A stretch of 10,497 nucleotides of DNA from Actinomycetes bacterium (GTDB lineage Bacteria; Actinomycetota; Acidimicrobiia; Acidimicrobiales; Acidimicrobiaceae), in the NCBI GenBank assembly GCA_021785315.1, contig JAJYFX010000029.1, positions 1 through 10,497 of the forward strand, read 5' to 3'. The position numbers and the translations under genes were made by a program. The notes under the pieces are model-generated. The model saw nothing but the letters and a program-made list of their open reading frames with translations. It ran no database searches and had not been told where the DNA came from. Shown one piece after another: positions 6,349-10,497 of this stretch; within the stretch, counting starts at the first letter, position 1; each line of letters opens with the position of its first letter.

Positions 6349-6360
6349 CAAGTCAAGTCC

Positions 6361-6388
6361 ATTATATGGTTATATGATTATCCGTTAA
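6361..6388 (-). promoter_or_regulatory. Candidate promoter of the ABC operon
   Basis: On the minus strand TTAACG (6383-6388, four of six to the -35 consensus) is separated by 16 nt from a perfect TATAAT (6361-6366). The spacer and -10 contain a tandem 8-mer on the plus strand, TTATATGG then TTATATGA (6362-6377). Transcription would begin near 6354. It gives the importer its own promoter, independent of the aldolase gene. Confidence 0.55.
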
Positions 6389-6579
6389 GCCATCCGAAAC
6401 CAGTCCAGCGATTCGTGAACTCGCCGCAATCTCCAACAAAATCACTCGTGGGGTACCTTGTCAAAAGGTGAACACATCCGCCTGGAGTATGGCTTCTGCA
6501 AACAATTCCCGACCGCTAACTATTACAGATCTCTAGGCTCTCAGCCAAGACGTCGATCCAAATCACAATTGGCGGGGAA

Positions 6580-7290
6580 TCATTCATCCAGCCACTCGGC
6601 AGGAATCACGCCTTTGTTTGCAGCCGTAACCGAGTAGTAAGACCATAGCTTCCTGGCATGTTTTTCACGCTTGAAAGTCGATCGAAACTTCTCCATATCT
6701 TCATTGTTCAATGGCTCCACTTCACCAAGCAAACCGGCATGAGCCAAGGCTTGCGCATTTTCAATGAAATGCACTACATCGGCGAATAGGGTCATAACGC
6801 TCTCCGCAACCACTACTTCGCCATGCCCTCTGAGTAGAGCTGCGTTTGACTCCCCCAACGTACGAACGAGTTCCTGGCCCTGACTAACGGATGATATATG
6901 GGAAGCATCGAAATGTACTGGCACACCGTCAGACCAGCGACTTGCATGATTCTTCACTGGCAGAAGCGGCCGCCCTTTTACCATTGAGAACATCGTCGTG
7001 GGATCGTGATGAAAATGCGCGACCGCTCTGATATCTGGACGCGCCTTGTATATTTCGGCATGTATGGGAGTTTCGGAAGGCGGTATTCCGTCCCCTTCAA
7101 CCACCTCGCAATCGAGACCCACGACTAGTAATCGAGATGGATCCAGATTGGAACGTACATCATCACCCTGCTGGATCAGAAATGCGTCTCCGGATGGTAA
7201 CCGCGCACTTATGTGTCCGCTGTACTCGAGAATATCCACATCGACCAGCATTCTGGTGCATATTGCAATTTCCCTGCGCATGACATCCAT
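6580..7290 (-). CDS. Class II aldolase/adducin-family metalloenzyme, possibly a decarboxylase
   Basis: Cytoplasmic enzyme of 236 residues with the full-length class II aldolase fold. A divalent metal, usually zinc, would be held by H92 and H94 (AHFHHD) and H156 (RGHG). E79 (HAEIY) sits where the catalytic Glu of L-fuculose-phosphate aldolase sits. The loop that binds the substrate phosphate in sugar-phosphate aldolases, usually SGNxS, reads SGHIS (24-28). This fits better with family members that act on non-phosphorylated acids, such as 3,4-dihydroxyphthalate decarboxylase or the decarboxylase of the cumate pathway. ATG at 7290 is preceded by AGGGGA at good spacing; a second Met is at codon 4. 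It appears to be a single-gene unit, 410 bp upstream of the ABC operon on the same strand. The exact reaction is unknown; sugar-acid aldolase or epimerase remains possible. Confidence 0.8.
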   Translation of the reverse strand: MDVMRREIAICTRMLVDVDILEYSGHISARLPSGDAFLIQQGDDVRSNLDPSRLLVVGLDCEVVEGDGIPPSETPIHAEIYKARPDIRAVAHFHHDPTTMFSMVKGRPLLPVKNHASRWSDGVPVHFDASHISSVSQGQELVRTLGESNAALLRGHGEVVVAESVMTLFADVVHFIENAQALAHAGLLGEVEPLNNEDMEKFRSTFKREKHARKLWSYYSVTAANKGVIPAEWLDE

Positions 7291-7773
7291 ATCTTTTCCC
7301 CTGATGTAATTTTGCCTGGCCTACCGAAGCGCCCCCGCTCACATACCTTAACCCAATCGCCACAGACCGGCTATCAAAGCACGCTAACGGGATAGCTGCG
7401 TCACCCCCTGCAAGCAGCTCAAGTCGATCCGCTGAAGTCACTCCCAATCAACCAGTTCTTCAATGCCGAAAAGGCTACAGCATAACCGGCACCTCAAAGT
7501 AAATCCCAGCACATAATACAAGATGACGCCTTACGGTCTATTTTTTGTCTTAGTTCGTAACAGTGAAGCTGCTCAATCTTTAACTGACAACCCGTGACAG
7601 AGGTGCTTCTCGGATACGGTTCAGTTGGCACAACCCATACAAGGCAAGCTGCGCAATTTGCAAGCAACTTTCGGCCAAATGCCAAGGTCGGAACTAATTC
7701 ATTGCGTGGCCCGAAAGCGATCAGGCCACCGACGTACCACTGGCTCCGAATCTTCGCCCTGCACCTAGTTAAA
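7291..7773. other. 483-bp intergenic region upstream of the aldolase-family gene
   Basis: No convincing gene. Near the right end is the inverted-repeat structure that starts at the DUF5719 stop codon (7692-7779). A candidate promoter with an A-tract upstream lies at 7513-7540. Closer to the enzyme gene are two nested inverted pairs: AGCTGC (7394-7399) with GCAGCT (7414-7419), and GCTATC (7370-7375) with GATAGC (7391-7396), which overlap and so could form alternative stems. A short AGCG/CGCT stem sits at 7328-7339. No tRNA or known RNA was recognised. Confidence 0.55.
7513..7540 (-). promoter_or_regulatory. Candidate promoter of the aldolase-family gene
   Basis: On the minus strand TAGACC (7535-7540, four of six) and TATTAT (7513-7518, five of six) are 16 nt apart. 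Six A directly precede the -35 box (7541-7546), like an UP element. The predicted leader is about 215 nt, which is long, so this is tentative. Confidence 0.35.
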
Positions 7774-7779
7774 TTAGTT
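7692..7779 (-). terminator. Stem structure at the 3' end of the DUF5719 gene, possible terminator
   Basis: AACTAATT (7692-7699) and AATTAGTT (7772-7779) are perfect 8-bp inverted arms. Inside, GTGGCCCGA (7706-7714) and TCAGGCCAC (7721-7729) form a 9-bp stem with one G-T pair. The outer arm contains the stop codon. There is no T run, so termination is only a possibility; a transcript-end or stability structure fits equally well. Confidence 0.3.
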
Positions 7780-9411
7780 GGCGAAAGGAAGGACGGGAAC
7801 CACGTATAGGTCCCCCGGGTTCGCCCCCATGGTCGAGCCCAAAGCGAAAGGTGTTTTAGACGACACAATTAATCCCGTAACAGCAGGAGCCAAGCTGCCG
7901 ACAGTGTTCAAATGGACGTTGGACTTCAAAACCTTATTGGAGGTCTGAGCGATCAAAGCTTGACCGATTGGCAATTTTGCCGGAGCTTTTCCAGGTGGAG
8001 CTATATAAGTTGGTCCCAGGTTCACCAAAGGCGTTTTCTGGGATACGGGGGCACTGTTTCTGGTATCGAACGTAGCCAACCAGGCTAGCGCACCGGAAAC
8101 ACCCATAGCCGAAGGGTCGTATAGTGCAATCCAGTGCTTAGTCGTTAGCGGTGTTCCGCCAACGACCTGATATCGCGTGTTTGGATTTGCCGTCGAACCC
8201 ACGAACGCCTCAGCGGCGGCAACCCCATACCCTCCTTTTACCGTCACTTGAACTTTGTAATTCAGTCCCAGTTTTATCGGCGTATCAGCTTTCACCGATA
8301 CTACGTCAACCGTATCGCCGGCGATTGTTTCAGTAAGATCAAAGGGCGCATTCGACACTGCAGTCGGTGTCGGTCTCGTCTGGGACGTTCCTGTCTTAGC
8401 CTTCCCCGCAGCCTGGACGGTACTGGTCGTGGTTGACGAAGATGGAGGCACCGCTTGAAGGTCGAGGTAAGAGAAATTCAAGTTTACTGAAACCTCATAA
8501 GCGTTTGGATTGAAGATCAAAATATCTTGGCTCTGATTACTGGACAGCTCCCCGATCGGAAATCTCCATTGCGAGGCGGATGCAGGAAAAGTAGCCATGG
8601 CGGCCAGTCCAGTATCACCTTTGTCGTTCCTTTGAACGATGCCGCCCACTACCACGCGCCCTATCCTGGTGGTAACCATGACAGAAACATGACCCAGTCC
8701 GGGGAAATATTTGGTCAGATCAATTTTTCTGTATGAATTCGACGCAATAACAAGTCCTCTCAGCGCGGCAGGATTAAAGCGGCTGGATGGAGAACTCAAA
8801 GAGACGTCGATTACAGCATCTTGGCCAAAGGGATTAAAAATCGAGATGCCGGAAGCGGAACCACTCTGAGTATTCGCCCCAAGCACCACCCAGTTTGCCG
8901 ACGGCGACGAATTGCATGGGGATACAGTTGAGCCAGCCTGCCCTGAGACTTCTAACTCCGCTACCGTCCCTCCCCCGCTCGCGACGAATGCAACCGCACC
9001 TGACTGCACAGTTGGAGTGACTGTTTCCGGATACCTGAGAAAACTATGCGCTGGAAACTTAAAAGACCGCGACTGCTTCCCACCCGCCGTAAACGCGCTA
9101 AGCGTGGCATTAACCTCCTTTGAAGAGGTATTGGCTAATAACACCGAGACGTTTGAAATGCCACCCTTGCCTGGCAGATTCCACGTGCAGTACCACGATG
9201 AAGAATCAGAATTCAAGGGAGACACGCTTGCCACGGCCAACCTTTCGGTCGCCAATACGGTAGCCTCACGAATTGGATTGTTCGCGCCCTGCTCGCCAAT
9301 GAATATACCAAGACCTCCAAAAAGAGCAACAAAGACCGCACATGCCGTCAACAACGACCATTGCAGCTTGGAAAATTGTTTGGCGCCCTTTGCGCGCTTA
9401 GACTTCGCCAT
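7774..9411 (-). CDS. DUF5719-like secreted or membrane-anchored envelope protein
   Basis: Protein of 545 residues. A basic start (MAKSKRAKGAKQ) and one hydrophobic segment (about 19-39) suggest an N-terminal anchor with the rest outside. The outer part is rich in beta strand and contains at least three related stretches: VSVLLANTSSKEVNATL (88-104), ISIFNPFGQDAVIDVSL (189-205) and ILIFNPNAYEVSVNLNF (297-313), typical of repeated beta-sandwich units. The only cysteines outside the anchor that I see are C75 and C166, which could form a disulfide. A Ser/Thr/Pro-rich linker (about 321-355) interrupts the fold. DUF5719 proteins are actinobacterial and usually follow a membrane glycosyltransferase gene, as here; their function is unknown. 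The ATG overlaps the upstream gene by 14 nt and has AGGTGA as ribosome site. Family assignment is from recalled pattern, not a search. Confidence 0.6.
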   Translation of the reverse strand: MAKSKRAKGAKQFSKLQWSLLTACAVFVALFGGLGIFIGEQGANNPIREATVLATERLAVASVSPLNSDSSSWYCTWNLPGKGGISNVSVLLANTSSKEVNATLSAFTAGGKQSRSFKFPAHSFLRYPETVTPTVQSGAVAFVASGGGTVAELEVSGQAGSTVSPCNSSPSANWVVLGANTQSGSASGISIFNPFGQDAVIDVSLSSPSSRFNPAALRGLVIASNSYRKIDLTKYFPGLGHVSVMVTTRIGRVVVGGIVQRNDKGDTGLAAMATFPASASQWRFPIGELSSNQSQDILIFNPNAYEVSVNLNFSYLDLQAVPPSSSTTTSTVQAAGKAKTGTSQTRPTPTAVSNAPFDLTETIAGDTVDVVSVKADTPIKLGLNYKVQVTVKGGYGVAAAEAFVGSTANPNTRYQVVGGTPLTTKHWIALYDPSAMGVSGALAWLATFDTRNSAPVSQKTPLVNLGPTYIAPPGKAPAKLPIGQALIAQTSNKVLKSNVHLNTVGSLAPAVTGLIVSSKTPFALGSTMGANPGDLYVVPVLPFAN

Positions 9412-10497
9412 CAGTCACCTGTGCATCCATTGTCCCGTCATCCGGCGAATCGGATGGCGCAGATTTCTTATCATCCTCCCGCACGGATGTGATCCTGACA
9501 TGTTTGATTTCCCTGGCATTGCCACTCTCTGGTGACGCAGATACCGCATCTGTCTCATTTCTAAGTTTCTCCGTCTCACTTTTCGATCTCCCGATCTTGG
9601 TGATATTCTCAGAGTTGATACTCCAACGGAAGAGACGGCCGAAAGTACTAATCGTCTGACCAGCATTCGTGGCAAAGAACCTCCGTGCAAGCCATAGGGC
9701 CACGGATCTACGACTAAGTGCCGCTTCGATCATCCCGAGCCAGAGAATCGCCACGGCTAAATCTAGAGCAAGCCGCAGCACATTCAAGACTGACTGAGGG
9801 TCGCTCAAGTGCGTGGCCTGGATAGCTTGGATGGGTTCGCTCACTGAGAATGCCACTACCGACGGATCTGCCACCAGCTGATTCAGGTCGCGCTGTCTCG
9901 AAAGCATCAGGTTTAGATCGCTAGTTAGAAACGATGGGTTGGAAATCGAAGACTGGGGAATCACTATGTACTTGATTCTCAGTTTTGCCAGCTGTTTGCC
10001 TAGATATACGGTATCTTCTTGAACTGCAGCTTTTACCGCACTTATGACCTGCTGGTCCTGAACGGAGTTCGATGGCGGGTAAAGCGACTCAACTGTCGGA
10101 TTGCCGATTTCAGCTACCCCTGCTGACATGTCGCTAGAAATTTGGTACGACCCAATCGGAAGAGTCCCAGGCCTGCCTAACCATAGCACCTCTCCGGGGT
10201 TGCTCGAAGAATCCTTTACCATCCAGCTCAGTGAAGACTCGTAACCCCGCGAGACCAGCTGATAGCGTCCCGAGCTATTGCCGCCCAACATGGCATAGCT
10301 GGCAACGAGTATTGACAGAACGCTAAGACCGACAACCAAGTGCCGCCATCCGATTGCAATTGCAGGCAACACTGTGAACGCTGCCTCTATCCCCGACCCG
10401 ATCACAGTCACCGCCGCGAGATATGCAATCGGCAAGACTATCGACGGAGGTATCGGGTCTTGGCCGAGAGCTCCATAGGAGGAAAAAATAGCTACGA
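9398..10497 (-). CDS. C-terminal part of a large membrane protein, probably a family 2 glycosyltransferase (5' end outside window)
   Basis: The frame is open to the right window edge; 365 residues are visible. Two hydrophobic segments come first (IVLPIAYLAAVTVIGSGIEA and VVGLSVLSILVASYAML), then an outer domain of about 150 residues with LAKLRIKYIVIPQSS, then one more helix (LNVLRLALDLAVAILWLGMI), and a charged tail of about 90 residues rich in Ser, Glu, Asp and Lys. Actinobacterial family 2 glycosyltransferases with a long membrane half commonly have a segment like xxLGVRYVVVP near the end, and stand directly before DUF5719. The catalytic domain would lie outside the window, so it cannot be confirmed. 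TTG at 10435 is unlikely to be the start because the frame continues upstream without a stop. Another large envelope membrane protein is possible. Confidence 0.5.
   Translation of the reverse strand, partial: VAIFSSYGALGQDPIPPSIVLPIAYLAAVTVIGSGIEAAFTVLPAIAIGWRHLVVGLSVLSILVASYAMLGGNSSGRYQLVSRGYESSLSWMVKDSSSNPGEVLWLGRPGTLPIGSYQISSDMSAGVAEIGNPTVESLYPPSNSVQDQQVISAVKAAVQEDTVYLGKQLAKLRIKYIVIPQSSISNPSFLTSDLNLMLSRQRDLNQLVADPSVVAFSVSEPIQAIQATHLSDPQSVLNVLRLALDLAVAILWLGMIEAALSRRSVALWLARRFFATNAGQTISTFGRLFRWSINSENITKIGRSKSETEKLRNETDAVSASPESGNAREIKHVRITSVREDDKKSAPSDSPDDGTMDAQVTDGEV

Larger units (their letters stand above)
6170..6579. other. 410-bp control region of the ABC operon
   Basis: No gene is seen on either strand. 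It holds a promoter with a perfect -10 (6361-6388), a 7-4-7 palindrome at the start of the predicted transcript (6331-6348), a possible 5-bp stem CGAGG/CCTCG (6253-6257 with 6280-6284), and two 6-5-6 inverted repeats (6234-6250 and 6198-6214). The leader would be about 185 nt long. The part next to the aldolase gene (6400-6579) shows no clear terminator or repeat. No known riboswitch core was recognised. Confidence 0.65.

Noticed and set aside
6170..6354. Known riboswitch (TPP or guanidine-I) in the ABC leader, as expected for some NitT/TauT importers.
   Set aside because: The conserved CTGAGA of TPP and the CTAGGGTTCCG-like core of guanidine-I are absent by eye. CTAGGGGACCC is only a superficial likeness.
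7541..7546. T6 run on the plus strand after a weak GAC...GTC stem, as a terminator.
   Set aside because: The stem is only about four pairs with a bulge and no plus-strand gene precedes it. It reads better as an A-tract before a minus-strand promoter.
7594..7809. Plus-strand frame of 71 codons starting with GTG.
   Set aside because: No ribosome site, no recognisable domain, and it crosses the 3' end of the DUF5719 gene.
7494..7868. Minus-strand frame of 124 codons running from inside DUF5719 into the gap.
   Set aside because: Its first third is out of frame within DUF5719. The rest has odd composition (many Cys, Trp and Arg) and no family signs.
8912..9535. Plus-strand open frame of 207 codons antisense to DUF5719 and the membrane protein.
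   Set aside because: It lies opposite two well-supported coding frames, matches no family I recognise, has no ribosome site of note, and fits the third-position bias of the opposite strand.
1..10497. CRISPR array, insertion sequence, phage or toxin-antitoxin genes.
   Set aside because: No regularly spaced repeats, no transposase or integrase motifs, and no paired terminal repeats with target duplication were seen. Gene content is ordinary metabolism, transport and envelope.

Overview
All eight genes in this window lie on the minus strand. Base composition looks close to half GC by eye. The gene types point to an actinobacterium: an Sdh1-type succinate dehydrogenase with a five-helix, Cys/His-rich membrane anchor, and a DUF5719-like envelope protein behind a large membrane protein that is probably a glycosyltransferase. 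The moderate GC would suit a low-GC actinobacterial line such as the Acidimicrobiia, but that placement is a guess.

From right to left, which is the direction of transcription: (1) 9398-10497, the C-terminal part of a large membrane protein, probably the family 2 glycosyltransferase that usually precedes DUF5719 genes, overlapping by 14 nt with (2) 7774-9411, a DUF5719-like surface protein. (3) 7291-7773 is a gap with a candidate promoter and inverted repeats. (4) 6580-7290 is a class II aldolase/adducin-family metalloenzyme that looks more like a decarboxylase than a sugar-phosphate aldolase. (5) 6170-6579 is a regulatory gap with a perfect TATAAT -10 box, a palindrome at the predicted transcript start, and further inverted repeats. 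(6) 2452-6169 is a compact ABC importer operon of the NitT/TauT type: a lipoprotein binding protein, permease 1, an ATPase and permease 2, coupled by TAAGTG, TAATG and ATGA junctions. (7) 1883-2451 holds terminator hairpins for that operon and a promoter for the next. (8) 1-1882 is sdhC followed by the first 347 codons of sdhA. sdhB would be expected beyond the left edge.

How they work together: SdhC and SdhA belong to one membrane complex that oxidises succinate and passes electrons to quinone. The ABC genes form one importer with two different permease subunits around an ATPase pair. Its substrate cannot be read from the sequence, but the neighbouring decarboxylase-like enzyme makes uptake of a small organic, perhaps aromatic, acid a reasonable hypothesis. 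The rightmost pair belongs to the cell envelope. No tRNA, rRNA, CRISPR array, insertion sequence or obvious mobile element was found. The most interesting parts are the palindrome-rich control region of the ABC operon, the two-permease design, the enzyme next to it and the Cys/His-rich SdhC.
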